This document shows, one piece after another, positions 16,540 through 25,540 of a stretch of DNA of 32,474 nt. Within the stretch, counting starts at the first letter, position 1, and the number at the start of each line of letters is the position of its first letter. The DNA is from Clostridium polynesiense (GTDB lineage Bacteria > Bacillota > Clostridia > Clostridiales > Clostridiaceae). The translations under genes were made by a program, and so were the position numbers. Where the stretch lies: assembly GCF_000820705.1 (NCBI RefSeq), contig NZ_CCXI01000080.1, positions 1 to 32,474 of the forward strand, given 5' to 3'. The notes beneath the pieces are model-generated. The model worked only from the letters and a program-made list of their open reading frames with translations, was not told where the DNA came from and searched no databases.

Positions 16540-17376
16540 ATGGACTATAAAGTAGAACTGCATGCTCATTCCACCGCTTCAGACGGCTCCTCTACTCCCT
16601 CAGAATTAGCCGCTCTGGCCTATTCAAATAAAATTCAGTATTTGGCTTTAACGGATCATGATACTACTGATGGTGTAAAAGAAGCTATGGAAAGAGGACG
16701 CCTCCTTGGCATAGAAGTAATACCCGGTATTGAGCTCTCCACAATATATAATAACGAAAGCATACATGTATTAGGGTATTTTAAGGATAGCAGCTACCAA
16801 GATAAAGATTTTCAGAGCTTTTTAAAGGAAATGCAGGATTACAGAATATATAGAGCAAAAAAAATTATAGACAATCTTAAGGAATTTTTTAATATTAAGC
16901 TTGATTATGATGAAGTATTTAAAAAAGCACGAGGGGTAATTGCTCGTCCTCATATTGCAAGAGCTATAATAGACGCCGGCTATAGCTACTCTTGGGAATA
17001 TATATTTAATAATATTATAAGCAAGGATTCTCCTGCCTATGTTCACAACAAAAACCTTTCTTTGAAAGATGGAATTAATATGTTAAAAGCATTAAATGCT
17101 TTAGTAGTCCTTGCTCATCCTGTACTTATTAAAAACTCTCCCTTCCAGGATATAGCTTTATCCGGTTTCCATGGAATAGAAGCAAATTACTATCAAAACA
17201 CTTCAGAAGACACAAGAAACTTCATTGAGTTCAGCAAAAAAAATAATCTTCTTATATGCGGCGGGTCAGATTTCCACGGTAATGGAAAAGGAGATAAAAA
17301 ACATGGTTATATAGGAGAGATTTCTCCCAATCAGGATGATATAAAGAGTTTCTTAAAGGCCTTGAATTTAATTTAA
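16540..17376 (+). CDS. PHP-domain metal-dependent phosphoesterase
   Basis: 278 residues from ATG 16540. The GTG at 16531 belongs to the ribosome site ATGAGGTGAT. Metal-binding PHP motifs are present: H8-x-H10 in ELHAHSTASDG, H40-D41 in LTDHDTTDG, E65 in IPGIELS, then ARPHIARA, VLAHPVL and GGSDFHGNGKG at the C-terminus. The arrangement matches the YciV/TrpH-like group, whose characterised members are 5'-3' exoribonucleases or nucleoside bisphosphate phosphatases. It is a complete gene with its own candidate promoter, convergent with the M18 aminopeptidase across a shared terminator. Confidence 0.88.
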   Translation: MDYKVELHAHSTASDGSSTPSELAALAYSNKIQYLALTDHDTTDGVKEAMERGRLLGIEVIPGIELSTIYNNESIHVLGYFKDSSYQDKDFQSFLKEMQDYRIYRAKKIIDNLKEFFNIKLDYDEVFKKARGVIARPHIARAIIDAGYSYSWEYIFNNIISKDSPAYVHNKNLSLKDGINMLKALNALVVLAHPVLIKNSPFQDIALSGFHGIEANYYQNTSEDTRNFIEFSKKNNLLICGGSDFHGNGKGDKKHGYIGEISPNQDDIKSFLKALNLI

Positions 17377-17379
17377 TAA

Positions 17380-17417
17380 AAAAAATCCGGAATAAAAAAT
17401 TATATTCCGGATTTTTT
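17380..17417. terminator. Bidirectional terminator between PHP and M18 aminopeptidase genes
   Basis: AAAAAATCCGGAATA (17380-17394) pairs perfectly with TATTCCGGATTTTTT (17403-17417). A and T runs on both sides make it work in both directions between convergent genes. Confidence 0.9.
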
Positions 17418-17422
17418 ATTTA

Positions 17423-18823
17423 CTATTCTTCTATCAAGAATGCATGATACCCCTTCATGGTTTCGTATATGTCCGCTTTGCTTGCTACTTCCCAAGGAGC
17501 ATGCATATTATGAAGGGCAACACCGCAGTCTATAACTTCCATGCCGTATTGAGCAAGTATATAAGCTATAGTTCCTCCGCCTCCCTGATCCACCTTTCCA
17601 AGTTCAGAAGTCTGCCATACTATACCATGCTTGTCCATAATTCTTCTGATTTCAGCCATGAACTCAGCATTGGCGTCATTACAGCCTGACTTTCCTCTTG
17701 CTCCGGTATATTTATTAAACACTATACCTCTGCCGAAATAAGCAGCATTTTTCTTCTCCATAACTGAAGGATAATTAGGATCAAAAGCTGCGCTGACATC
17801 TGAGGATAGCATTTTAGAATTAGCCAGGCATCTTCTTAATTTAAGCTCGCTGCTGTTGCCTAATCGGTCCATAATTTCAGCCACAGTATTTTCAAAGAAC
17901 CTTGACTGCATACCTGTAGCCCCAACGCTTCCTATTTCTTCTTTATCTACAAATATAGATACTAAGGTTTTCTTAGATGGCTTTGCATCTATGATAGCTT
18001 CAAATGAGGTATAAGCACAGATTCTGTCATCATGTCCATAAGCCATAATCATGCTTCTGTCCAAACCGTAATCCCTTGCTTTTCCTGCAGGTACTACTTC
18101 AAGCTCTGCAGATATGAAATCATCTTCTACAATGTCATACTTTTCATTAAGAAGCTTTAATATATTATATTTTACTTTTTCTTTTACATCCTTATCTTTT
18201 ATAGGCATACTTCCAACCAATATATTAAGGTCTTCCCCTTCTACTACCACGCTTCCTTTTTTGGTAAGCTGATCTTGAGATAGATGGACCAATAAATCAG
18301 ATACACCTATAACAGGATCATTTTCGTCCTCTCCTATTACTACCTTTAGAACTGTTCCATCTTTTTTAGCTATTACTCCATGAATAGCAAGAGGAATAGT
18401 AACCCACTGATATTTCTTTACTCCGCCGTAATAATGAGTTTCCATTAATGCAAGATCAGAGTCTTCATACAAAGGATTCTGTTTTAAATCCAGCCTAGGT
18501 GAGTCTATATGAGATCCCAATATTCTCATACCATTCTCCATGTCCTCAGAGCCTATTATAAACATAATCAAGCCTTTTCCTTTATTATTAGCATAAACCT
18601 TATCCCCTGGTTTTAGAGTCTCTTTGTTATTGATAGTTTTCTGAAGGTTTTTAAACCCATTTTCCTCTGCAAGTTTTATAAATTCATCTACACATTCTCT
18701 CTCAGTTTTACAAGCTGACATAAAAGCTTTGTATCTTTCCCCTAATTGAAATACTTCCTTTACCTGTTCGTCAGTGTAATTTTCCCAAGCATTTACTGTT
18801 TTCTTTGTAAGCTCAATACTCAT
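17423..18823 (-). CDS. M18 family aminopeptidase
   Basis: Metallo-aminopeptidase of the M18 family (aspartyl aminopeptidase/aminopeptidase I type), removing N-terminal residues in the cytoplasm. Family signatures: LGSHIDSPRLDLKQNPLYE with a metal-binding His and Asp, YGHDDRICAY, FVDKEEIGSVGATGMQS with the catalytic Glu pair, SSDVSAAFDPNYP, and the C-terminal ALHNMHAPWEVASKAD with the last metal ligand. The frame is open to 18844, but AAAAGGAGGGG lies 4 nt before ATG 18823 (MSIELTKK, 466 aa), which I take as the start. Monocistronic between the hprK terminator and its own. Confidence 0.94.
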   Translation of the reverse strand: MSIELTKKTVNAWENYTDEQVKEVFQLGERYKAFMSACKTERECVDEFIKLAEENGFKNLQKTINNKETLKPGDKVYANNKGKGLIMFIIGSEDMENGMRILGSHIDSPRLDLKQNPLYEDSDLALMETHYYGGVKKYQWVTIPLAIHGVIAKKDGTVLKVVIGEDENDPVIGVSDLLVHLSQDQLTKKGSVVVEGEDLNILVGSMPIKDKDVKEKVKYNILKLLNEKYDIVEDDFISAELEVVPAGKARDYGLDRSMIMAYGHDDRICAYTSFEAIIDAKPSKKTLVSIFVDKEEIGSVGATGMQSRFFENTVAEIMDRLGNSSELKLRRCLANSKMLSSDVSAAFDPNYPSVMEKKNAAYFGRGIVFNKYTGARGKSGCNDANAEFMAEIRRIMDKHGIVWQTSELGKVDQGGGGTIAYILAQYGMEVIDCGVALHNMHAPWEVASKADIYETMKGYHAFLIEE

Positions 18824-18889
18824 TTTACCCCTCCTTTTAGTCATAATATAATTCTACAATATTTATAAATCCTTTACAAATAAAAAAAT

Positions 18890-18917
18890 AAGACTTAAGG
18901 TTATTCCCTTAAGCCTT
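18890..18917 (-). terminator. Intrinsic terminator of hprK
   Basis: AAGACTTAAGG / CCTTAAGCCTT stem (11 bp, one wobble pair), followed on the minus strand by TATTTTTTT. It overlaps the hprK stop codon. Confidence 0.8.
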
Positions 18918-19833
18918 AATCTAATTCTCTCATTAATTTTTCCATTCTCTGATCTATTATATCTACCGGAGAAATATCAGACATTAAGCTGTATCTATAG
19001 TTAGCCGCTGCTGCTTCAATTATTACCGCAACGTTTCTTCCCGGTCTGATTGGTACTGTAATCTTTTTAACCTTAACATTTAATATATCTACATAGTCAT
19101 TGTTTAAGCCAAGCCTGTCATAGCTTCCATCATCTTTCCAGTGCTCAAGGTGTACCACCAACGTTATAGTCTTATTAGGCAGTACAGAGCTTAGCCCATA
19201 TAATGCAGATACATCTATTATTCCCATACCTCTCACTTCAAGCATACCAAAGGTAATCTCAGGGGCTATACCCTTCAGTACCCCGTCAATCTCTCTAATA
19301 TCTACTGCATCATCTGCAACTATTCTATGTCCTCTTTTAATCAGTTCCAGCGCTGTTTCACTTTTACCTATACCACTTTCTCCGGTGATAAGCATTCCTA
19401 TACCGTAAACATCTACCAAAACACCATGAAGCCTTGTTTCCGGAGCCATTTTATCAGCGAGATAAATTGTCAGTTTACTGATAAATTTTGTTGTAATCAT
19501 ATTAGTTCTTAAAACCCATGTGTTATTCTTTACAGCATTTTCAATCACATCGCTATGAGGCTCCAGTCCACGAGTTATAATTAAACAACTGGTTTTAAAT
19601 GAAAAAAACTTTGTTAGCCTTTTTCTTCTAATTTCAGGAGTCATATCATCAATGAAGCTCCATTCAGCTTTACCTATAACTTGAATTCTTTCAGGGGCAT
19701 AATAATTATAAAAACCCGCTAGCTGAAGACCAGGTCTATTTATATCCGAAACAGTAATAGTTATGCCTTTTTCACCTTGAACTAACACCTCAAAATCAAA
19801 GTCCTTTATTAACTTTTCCACAGTTACTGTCAT
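18916..19833 (-). CDS. hprK: HPr kinase/phosphorylase
   Basis: Bifunctional enzyme that phosphorylates or dephosphorylates Ser46 of HPr, controlling carbon catabolite repression through CcpA in Firmicutes. The 305 residues match the usual length. The C-terminal domain has the Walker A GESGIGKS (151-158), the following ALELIKRGHRIVADDAVDI and the HPrK signature MLEVRGMGIIDV (198-208). The N-terminal domain holds EPHSDVIENA. It starts with ATG, with a GAAGGGGAAG site about 8 nt upstream. The small DUF896 gene ends 21 nt before it on the same strand, so the two are probably co-transcribed. Confidence 0.96.
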   Translation of the reverse strand: MTVTVEKLIKDFDFEVLVQGEKGITITVSDINRPGLQLAGFYNYYAPERIQVIGKAEWSFIDDMTPEIRRKRLTKFFSFKTSCLIITRGLEPHSDVIENAVKNNTWVLRTNMITTKFISKLTIYLADKMAPETRLHGVLVDVYGIGMLITGESGIGKSETALELIKRGHRIVADDAVDIREIDGVLKGIAPEITFGMLEVRGMGIIDVSALYGLSSVLPNKTITLVVHLEHWKDDGSYDRLGLNNDYVDILNVKVKKITVPIRPGRNVAVIIEAAAANYRYSLMSDISPVDIIDQRMEKLMRELD

Positions 19834-19854
19834 TATAATCTTCCCCTTCTACTA

Positions 19855-20031
19855 CTAATTTGAGCCTTTTCTTTCTATCCCATTAAGTTGAGATCTTAAA
19901 TTGGTCTTAACCCTTTCTATGTAGATTTTTCTAAGGCTCTGCTGTTCCTCCAGCTCTTCTTTTGTTAATCCTTCTTCTTTACTCTTCTTATAAAGGAAAT
20001 TTATTCTTTCAGTTAATTTTTCTATCTCCAT
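19855..20031 (-). CDS. Small DUF896 (YnzC-like) protein
   Basis: 58 residues, from MEIEKLTERINFLYKKSK to IERKGSN. Two charged helices and the core EEGLTKEELEEQQSLRKIYI are the hallmark of the DUF896/UPF0291 family, short cytoplasmic proteins of unknown function found across Firmicutes (for example YnzC in Bacillus). Start ATG 20029-20031 with AATAAGGAGAG upstream. It precedes hprK by 21 nt and is likely in its operon. Confidence 0.9.
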   Translation of the reverse strand: MEIEKLTERINFLYKKSKEEGLTKEELEEQQSLRKIYIERVKTNLRSQLNGIERKGSN

Positions 20032-20345
20032 TTTATACTCTCCTTATTTTCCAAATCAAGCATTATTGTAACTTTCTAACTATTATATATCATATCTATA
20101 AAAATTTATATTATTTTTTGATAGTTTTCGCCAATTTAATATATTTCCTAGTCAGTTAATTCAACACCTTAAGCCAATTACCATATTTTTACATTTATAT
20201 AAATAACAACTTATTTATTGTATTATAGAAATTTTTATACTTTTATGTAGTAAATTGACGTGGAAAAACTTTTTATTTTATTGGTAACTTTTGTTAAAAT
20301 ATATGTACAGAATTAATCTTCACAGGATAAAAACGGAGGTAACAT
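20032..20345. other. Intergenic region between divergent DUF896-hprK and the spo0E-like gene
   Basis: About 314 bp, very AT-rich, between two divergent transcripts, so it should contain both promoters. A TTGACG lies at 20255-20260 on the plus strand, but I do not find a convincing -10 partner, and no clear Spo0A box was recognised. I see no gene or RNA in it. Confidence 0.5.
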
Positions 20346-20576
20346 ATGAATATAAATTTTTTAAAATTTAAAATAAAAACAGTTAGAAAATTGATGTATT
20401 TACTTTTAGAATTTTTAAAGCCTTCCAATAAATATGTCGTAGTATGCAGTCAAATTTTGGACAAGCTCATTGTTGAATATCAGATGTTATCTATAAGCAT
20501 TAATCATAAAAAATACGTCCATCAAAGGATTATCTCAAAAAAATATAAGATAAAACGACTTCGAAGGGTATCCTAG
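20346..20576 (+). CDS. Spo0E-like aspartyl-phosphate phosphatase
   Basis: A 76-residue basic protein. Residues around 32-46 (VVCSQILDKLIVEYQ) contain the SQxLDxLIxxY signature of the Spo0E family, small helical-hairpin phosphatases that dephosphorylate Spo0A~P and so delay sporulation. The N-terminal helix (VRKLMYLLLEFL) matches the first helix of the hairpin; the roughly 10 residues before it are a short extension. The basic tail (KKYKIKRLRRVS) is unlike the core. The start is well supported by AACGGAGGTAAC 6 nt upstream. It is a lone gene. The expected partner is Spo0A, outside the window. Confidence 0.82.
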   Translation: MNINFLKFKIKTVRKLMYLLLEFLKPSNKYVVVCSQILDKLIVEYQMLSISINHKKYVHQRIISKKYKIKRLRRVS

Positions 20577-20641
20577 TCTCTTAATTTCTAAAATGTAAAT
20601 TAATGTCACCACCCCTGGGGTGCTTCCATTTAATAGCATAA

Positions 20642-20667
20642 AAATTGCCTCACATAAGTGAGGCAAT
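20642..20667 (-). terminator. Intrinsic terminator of the 6S RNA
   Basis: A perfect 11-bp stem AATTGCCTCAC / GTGAGGCAATT with a 4-nt loop, followed on the minus strand by TTTTTATG. It lies about 20 nt past the 3' end of the 6S RNA. Confidence 0.85.
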
Positions 20668-20684
20668 TAAATTTGCTTTTATTT

Positions 20685-20865
20685 ATCCCAACATGCCGTC
20701 ACGCCCATAAATTCATACCTGCACTTCGCAGGTGGGTTTCTCTCATCCTACTTCTGCCTACTGCATCAAAGCTATGTGCAGCCTGACATCCATAGAAATG
20801 TCGAAAATCCCGTATCAATTCTGTAGGTTGAATACTATAAGCTTCGCGGACATCTCAGGATTTAT
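20685..20865 (-). ncRNA. ssrS: 6S RNA
   Basis: A minus-strand transcript of about 180 nt beginning AAATCCTGAGATGTCCGC, closely resembling the conserved 6S RNA 5' end (E. coli TTTCCTGAGATGTTCGC). Its 3' part GACGGCATGTTGGGAT pairs with that 5' end to form the closing stem, with several G-U pairs. The middle is mostly a long imperfect rod with an internal hairpin CACCTGCGAAGTGCAGGT. 6S RNA mimics an open promoter and sequesters sigma-A RNA polymerase in stationary phase. A promoter and a terminator flank it at the right distances. Ends are approximate. Confidence 0.85.
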
Positions 20866-20871
20866 ATTATT

Positions 20872-20899
20872 ATTATAACATAAATTCTTATAATTTCAA
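20872..20899 (-). promoter_or_regulatory. 6S RNA promoter
   Basis: On the minus strand, TTGAAA (20894-20899) and a consensus TATAAT (20872-20877) with 16-nt spacing; the predicted start is near 20865, at the 5' end of the 6S RNA. Confidence 0.75.
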
Positions 20900-20907
20900 G
20901 TTAACAA

Positions 20908-21303
20908 CTACAATCCAATTTCTTCTAGAATACTTTCTATATCCAGTTCATCTTTTTCTGAAAATGCTATTATAAATTCATTATAATCATAATTATTTAT
21001 ATCTATATCATAAGCTACAAATTGAGCATTAACTTCAAATTCTTCCATAGCTTCTTCAATAGTCTGACCAGCATTATCCACTGCCAAATCGCTTAAGTAT
21101 GGTAAAAAGAATTCAGAATACCATTCTTCGCTTTCTGCCTCATAATCGCTTTCATCTGAAGAATAAGCTTTGGCAGCTTTAATTTCATCTTCATCAAAGT
21201 CATAGAAAGCTCTTAAAAGCAAAGCTTCACCCTTATATTCAATTTCTTCTACCTCTGAAAAATCATTATCCAATAAATATTGTTTTATTTCATTTATATC
21301 CAT
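20908..21303 (-). CDS. Conserved acidic protein of unknown function
   Basis: I do not recognise a named family. The 131 residues are strongly acidic (runs such as FDEDEIKAAKAYSSDESDYE), with no transmembrane segment or Cys/His metal cluster, so it is a soluble cytoplasmic protein. It follows a DUF1292 gene by about 40 nt on the same strand and is probably co-transcribed. The ATG at 21303 is the only good start because an in-frame TAG lies five codons upstream, yet the strong AGGAGGTGG site is 27 nt away, with a 7-bp hairpin (ACTAATC/GATTAGT) between them. Confidence 0.75.
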   Translation of the reverse strand: MDINEIKQYLLDNDFSEVEEIEYKGEALLLRAFYDFDEDEIKAAKAYSSDESDYEAESEEWYSEFFLPYLSDLAVDNAGQTIEEAMEEFEVNAQFVAYDIDINNYDYNEFIIAFSEKDELDIESILEEIGL

Positions 21304-21344
21304 AATTACACTAATCTAAAATGATTAGTTCCACCTCCTAAAAA

Positions 21345-21596
21345 TTAGTCTTTTTTGTATAGTAAATTTTTATATTCCTTCTTTACATTATTAAACTCCT
21401 CATCATCTTCCACTAAATTGTACTCTATACCGCTCTCTTTATTATCAACTCTGAATACATATGCATCATCTTCAGAGCCCTCTAGTGGAGCAAGTATAAG
21501 GTATTCCATCTCCTCTAAATATATCCTTGCCACTGCCTCAAGTTCAACTAAATTTCCCTCTTCATCTTTAAACTTCATAATCTCTCTATCATCCAC
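21345..21596 (-). CDS. DUF1292 family protein
   Basis: 83 residues with the DUF1292 pattern: [17 protein letters not shown], then a hydrophobic strand [13 protein letters not shown], then DDAYVFRVD and an acidic C-terminus. These short proteins (YrzB-like) are widespread in Firmicutes and have no proven role. The start is GTG 21594-21596, with AGGAAG 8 nt upstream. It is first in a two-gene unit with the acidic protein downstream. Confidence 0.85.
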   Translation of the reverse strand: MDDREIMKFKDEEGNLVELEAVARIYLEEMEYLILAPLEGSEDDAYVFRVDNKESGIEYNLVEDDEEFNNVKKEYKNLLYKKD

Positions 21597-21775
21597 TAAG
21601 CTTTCTTCCTTTCAATAAATGCTATTTGTTTATGATATTACCATAAATTATATATGTTTTTCAACAACATATATTCAGCTTTCATCTTATAATTAACTAT
21701 AATTTCAAAAATTATATTGATATAATATCATTAACTTTTAGCTATACCTAATTCTAACTTCAATATCAGATAAAA

Positions 21776-21824
21776 AAAAGAGGTGACCCCGGCATAACTA
21801 AAATTCTCTGCCGGGTATCATCTC
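21776..21824 (-). terminator. Intrinsic terminator of the flavodiiron gene
   Basis: CCCGGCA / TGCCGGG stem extended by GAGGTGA / TCATCTC with a small bulge, followed on the minus strand by CTCTTTTTTTTATC. It directly follows the fprA stop codon. Confidence 0.85.
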
Positions 21825-21830
21825 CTTCTA

Positions 21831-23003
21831 TTATTTAACCAAAGCAATAAATTTATTTACAAATTCATCTGCATTTTTATAATCCTCTTCTGAGGGAACA
21901 AATGCAAATTTAAATCCTGGCTCTACTGTTTTAAGCTTCAAGCTCTTCATTCTTTCTGTAAGCATAGGAACTCCTTCGCCGGTCCAACCATAAGAACCGA
22001 AAGCCCCACAGGCTTTACCTCTATTAATTATAGGACTTACAAGGCTTAATAAATCCCATGCAGGTTTTACAGCATCCTGATTTATGGTTGGAGATCCTAT
22101 TAGGAAACCGCTGCTTTTTTCAATTAATTGCGCAGCTTCTGAAATATTCATAGAAGTTATTTCATGAACTTCAGCTTTAATTCCATTATCACTAATTCTT
22201 TTTCCAAGGTACTCAGCTACTTTTTCGGTGTTGCCATAGGCAGAAATATAAAATATTTGAATATTTTTTTCTGCTTTTTCTTCTGTAGCCCAGTTTCTGT
22301 ATAAATCAAGATATTTATCAACATCATTTACATGTACAGGTCCGTGGCTTGGTGCCATTATTTCTATTTCTTTATCTTTAATTTTTTCTAAAGCTGATAA
22401 AACGAATTTTTTAAATGGTCCCATTATAACATCAAAGTAATATTTCATTTCTTCATAATAGTCGTCGCTGAAATTATCATCAATTTGTTTTTCCGGGCAG
22501 TAGTGACAACCTGTAAAATCGCAGGTAAACATAACCTTTTTATTTTCTATATAAGTAAAAATCGTATCAGGCCAATGAAGATTTGGAGCGCTTATAAAGC
22601 TTAATTCATTTTTACCTAGTGATAATTTTTCTCCTGCTAACTCATATTTAAAATCTGTATTTAATATATTTTTTAAATAATTTATTGCAGCTCTTGATCC
22701 AATTACTGTTGCCTGAGGATAGTCCTTTATAAGTTCAATCAAAGAACCGCTGTGATCCAATTCTGTATGCTGCACTATAATATAGTCAATAGCTCTATCT
22801 CCAATCACTTCTTTGATATTTTCTTTAAATTCCTGGTAAAACCTGTCTTTTACAGTATCTATAACAGCAATCTTATCATCCTTAATTAAATAGGAGTTAT
22901 AAGTAGTTCCTTTTTTTGTTTCCATTATAATATCAAATATCCTTAATTCAGAATCCTTAACACCGATCCAATAAATATCATCCTTAAGCTTTTTTACTGT
23001 CAT
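21831..23003 (-). CDS. fprA: Flavodiiron protein (FprA-type oxygen/NO reductase)
   Basis: Reduces O2 to water (and/or NO to N2O) and protects anaerobes from oxidative stress. The N-terminal metallo-beta-lactamase domain has the diiron ligands in HTELDHSGS (H79, E81, D83, H84), [16 protein letters not shown] (Asp ligand) and PSHGPVH. The C-terminal flavodoxin domain (from about 250) has the FMN loop [14 protein letters not shown] and [10 protein letters not shown]. The 390-residue length is normal for a two-domain enzyme. No rubredoxin is fused or adjacent, so the electron donor is encoded elsewhere. It has a good terminator and is probably monocistronic. Confidence 0.95.
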   Translation of the reverse strand: MTVKKLKDDIYWIGVKDSELRIFDIIMETKKGTTYNSYLIKDDKIAVIDTVKDRFYQEFKENIKEVIGDRAIDYIIVQHTELDHSGSLIELIKDYPQATVIGSRAAINYLKNILNTDFKYELAGEKLSLGKNELSFISAPNLHWPDTIFTYIENKKVMFTCDFTGCHYCPEKQIDDNFSDDYYEEMKYYFDVIMGPFKKFVLSALEKIKDKEIEIMAPSHGPVHVNDVDKYLDLYRNWATEEKAEKNIQIFYISAYGNTEKVAEYLGKRISDNGIKAEVHEITSMNISEAAQLIEKSSGFLIGSPTINQDAVKPAWDLLSLVSPIINRGKACGAFGSYGWTGEGVPMLTERMKSLKLKTVEPGFKFAFVPSEEDYKNADEFVNKFIALVK

Positions 23004-23103
23004 ATTATCACCTCTTAAGATATTCTTAGTAATTTTTTTATAATTACCGTTAATATTTTAACATAAAGTAAACACCATTCCAACTTTTATCTATAAAAGC
23101 ATT

Positions 23104-25404
23104 TTATCTTATTAAATCTTTTATTAATGTAGAAGGGGATTTCTTATAAACAATATATTCTTCATGGAGAGCTCTGGTAAGAGCAACATATAAAAGTCGG
23201 GTATCCTGAGGATTCATATCGTAAACCCCCTCGCTGCAATGGTATATTACCGTACAATCAAACTCCAGTCCTTTTGTCATATAGGAGGGAATTATCATAT
23301 TAGACATATCAATATCCTTATCCTTCTCTCCTATTATTCCCCAATTATATCTGCTGTATTTATTTAAATTATCCCTTATATTCCTGCAGTCTTTTTGATT
23401 TTTGCATATTACCGCAGTACTGTTTTTTCCAGCCTTATGAAGATTGCTTACAATATTATCTATTAACTCTGACAAATCACTGTAGTTTGTAAATTTAATA
23501 AACTCAGGCTCTTTTCCATGTCGTAAAACCGGAACCGCAGGTTTAATGTCTGAATCTTGAAGTTTAAGCACCTTATTAGCAAGATTTATAACTTCAACTG
23601 TAGATCTATAGCTCTGGGTAAGAGGCATAAAGGATGCATTGTTTTTAAATACCTCTTTCATAACCTTATCCCAGGAATTTATTCCCTTGTAGTAATAAAT
23701 TCCCTGACCGATATCCCCTACAATAGTCATTGAATCTAGGTGAGTAAAGGCTCTTATTACGTCCAATTCAAATAAGCTGTAATCCTGAGCTTCATCTATT
23801 ACGATATGAGAATATTTGTTTTCATCCTCTATCCCCTGGATAACTATTTTAAGATACAGCATTGCACACAAATCTTCGCTGTCAATATATCCGGAGTTAA
23901 TGTTGTCATTGAAGCTTTTTTTCATATATTCCGCTAGTACTTTTGGAATTTTTCCTGAGGTTGCCTCCATAAATAAATCTTCGTCATTAAAAAAGCTGCT
24001 ATATAAATCTATGATGTTTATATTTCCCCAATTTATAAAATAATCATCAAAATTCTTTAAAGTCTTATCTTTAATAGCCTTTTTAACAGAATCCCTCTCA
24101 TCATATAACTCTATAAGTCTTTTTCTTCTTTCAATTCCGTCTTCCATGGTTTTCTTTGTGCGGGCTATAAGATATTCATATTGAAAATCGCTTTTATCCT
24201 GTAATTCCTTTATCCTGCCCTCTAGCTTAGTCTTTAGATACCTCTTTATCTCATCTTTTCTCTTCTTTATAGGCAAGTGACTTAAATCCTTTAAAAATAA
24301 TCTGTTGATTTCTTTTCCTTCAAAGATGATACTGCTTTCAAAGGTCATATCTTTAATGAATCCTAGATTTCTTTCAGTTATTCTTACCACTCTATTCATT
24401 ATTTCTTTATAAGCTAAAGACCCCTTTATCCTGCTGGTATTGATAATATACTTATAATCATCCATACTGCTGTCCTCAAGTAATCCAGCAAGCTTTTTAT
24501 CTTTGGAAAGTATCCTGTATTTGATTTTCAGCACATCTTTAGCCAAGTTTTCCAGGGTAGACTGCTTAACACTCTCCACTCCTAAGCTTGGGAGCACTTC
24601 AGATATATAATCTAAAAAAATCATATTAGGTGCTATTACTAATATATCTTTACCTGATATGTTTTCTTTATATCTATATAATAAATAAGCTAATCTGTGG
24701 AGAGCTACAGTAGTTTTTCCAGAACCTGCTGAACCCTGTACTATAATCGGAATGTTTTTTTCTGCCCTTATAATTTCATTCTGCTCTTTTTGTATAGTTG
24801 CTACTACATCCTTCAGTTTTTTACCGGTACTTTCCTGGAGATTTATCCTTAGAAATTCATCTACTAAAGCCTCCTCCCCAGTATTTGATTTTATTATTAT
24901 TTCATTTATTCCCTCGTCAAAAATATCCTGAATCTCGCCTTCTTTAAAAAGAAACTTTCTCTTTAAGGTAAGTTCTCCGCTTATGATTCCGTAGGGTGCT
25001 TTATAATAAGCTTCACCTCGAGTTCCGCTATAGTATAAATCCGCTATGGGAGCTCTCCAGTCAATAACCTTTTCCTCTCCTGTATCCTCATCACCTAATG
25101 AAAACTTACCTATATAAAGACTTTCTACGCTGTGTCTGTATTCTCTAAAATCAATCCTTGCAAAATAGGGTTGTGGAAATACCTCATTATAATTAATATA
25201 ATTTTTTTCTGTTATGTTATATATGTTGGTTATAGTTTCAAGTTCCTCATTATAGCTTCCTCTTGAAGCTTTCTTAAGTTCTTTAAGCCTTTTTCCCAGA
25301 TTCTCTCTATACTTATTAATGGATACTATTTTATTGCTTAACCATTGCCTTAACACAATTAAATTGTTTTTTTCCTCTAAAATGTTTTTTTGCTTCGAAT
25401 CCAT
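23104..25404 (-). CDS. helD: HelD-like superfamily 1 helicase (RNA polymerase recycling type)
   Basis: A UvrD/Rep-like ATPase of HelD architecture: an N-terminal charged coiled coil (about 1-60) ahead of FARIDFREYR and VIDWRAPIADLYY, the stretches typical of HelD; Walker A GSAGSGKTTVALHRLAYL; Walker B VIDEAQDYS; GDIGQGIYYYKG; and motif VI VALTRALHE near the C-terminus. In Bacillus, HelD binds RNA polymerase and frees stalled complexes from nucleic acid. I choose ATG 25404 (MDSKQKN, 766 aa), 5 nt after GGGGTGA; GTG 25413 is an alternative. Divergent from the RmlD-like gene. Confidence 0.85.
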   Translation of the reverse strand: MDSKQKNILEEKNNLIVLRQWLSNKIVSINKYRENLGKRLKELKKASRGSYNEELETITNIYNITEKNYINYNEVFPQPYFARIDFREYRHSVESLYIGKFSLGDEDTGEEKVIDWRAPIADLYYSGTRGEAYYKAPYGIISGELTLKRKFLFKEGEIQDIFDEGINEIIIKSNTGEEALVDEFLRINLQESTGKKLKDVVATIQKEQNEIIRAEKNIPIIVQGSAGSGKTTVALHRLAYLLYRYKENISGKDILVIAPNMIFLDYISEVLPSLGVESVKQSTLENLAKDVLKIKYRILSKDKKLAGLLEDSSMDDYKYIINTSRIKGSLAYKEIMNRVVRITERNLGFIKDMTFESSIIFEGKEINRLFLKDLSHLPIKKRKDEIKRYLKTKLEGRIKELQDKSDFQYEYLIARTKKTMEDGIERRKRLIELYDERDSVKKAIKDKTLKNFDDYFINWGNINIIDLYSSFFNDEDLFMEATSGKIPKVLAEYMKKSFNDNINSGYIDSEDLCAMLYLKIVIQGIEDENKYSHIVIDEAQDYSLFELDVIRAFTHLDSMTIVGDIGQGIYYYKGINSWDKVMKEVFKNNASFMPLTQSYRSTVEVINLANKVLKLQDSDIKPAVPVLRHGKEPEFIKFTNYSDLSELIDNIVSNLHKAGKNSTAVICKNQKDCRNIRDNLNKYSRYNWGIIGEKDKDIDMSNMIIPSYMTKGLEFDCTVIYHCSEGVYDMNPQDTRLLYVALTRALHEEYIVYKKSPSTLIKDLIR

Positions 25405-25540
25405 ATGCTTCACCCCGCAACCTTTAAATATAGCATAGGATATAATTATAAAATTTCCCTAAAAATATGTCAATTAAACCTCTACTATGTACATATACTT
25501 TACTATACGGCTTAAAAATAAATAATTTGAAGGTGATAAA

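Noticed and set aside
19962-20159. 65-codon plus-strand ORF
   Set aside because: It overlaps the DUF896 gene in antisense and consists of AT-rich hydrophobic codons.
20610-20622. CACCCC-T-GGGGTG palindrome after the spo0E-like gene
   Set aside because: The central loop is too small and there is no T run, so a terminator is not supported.
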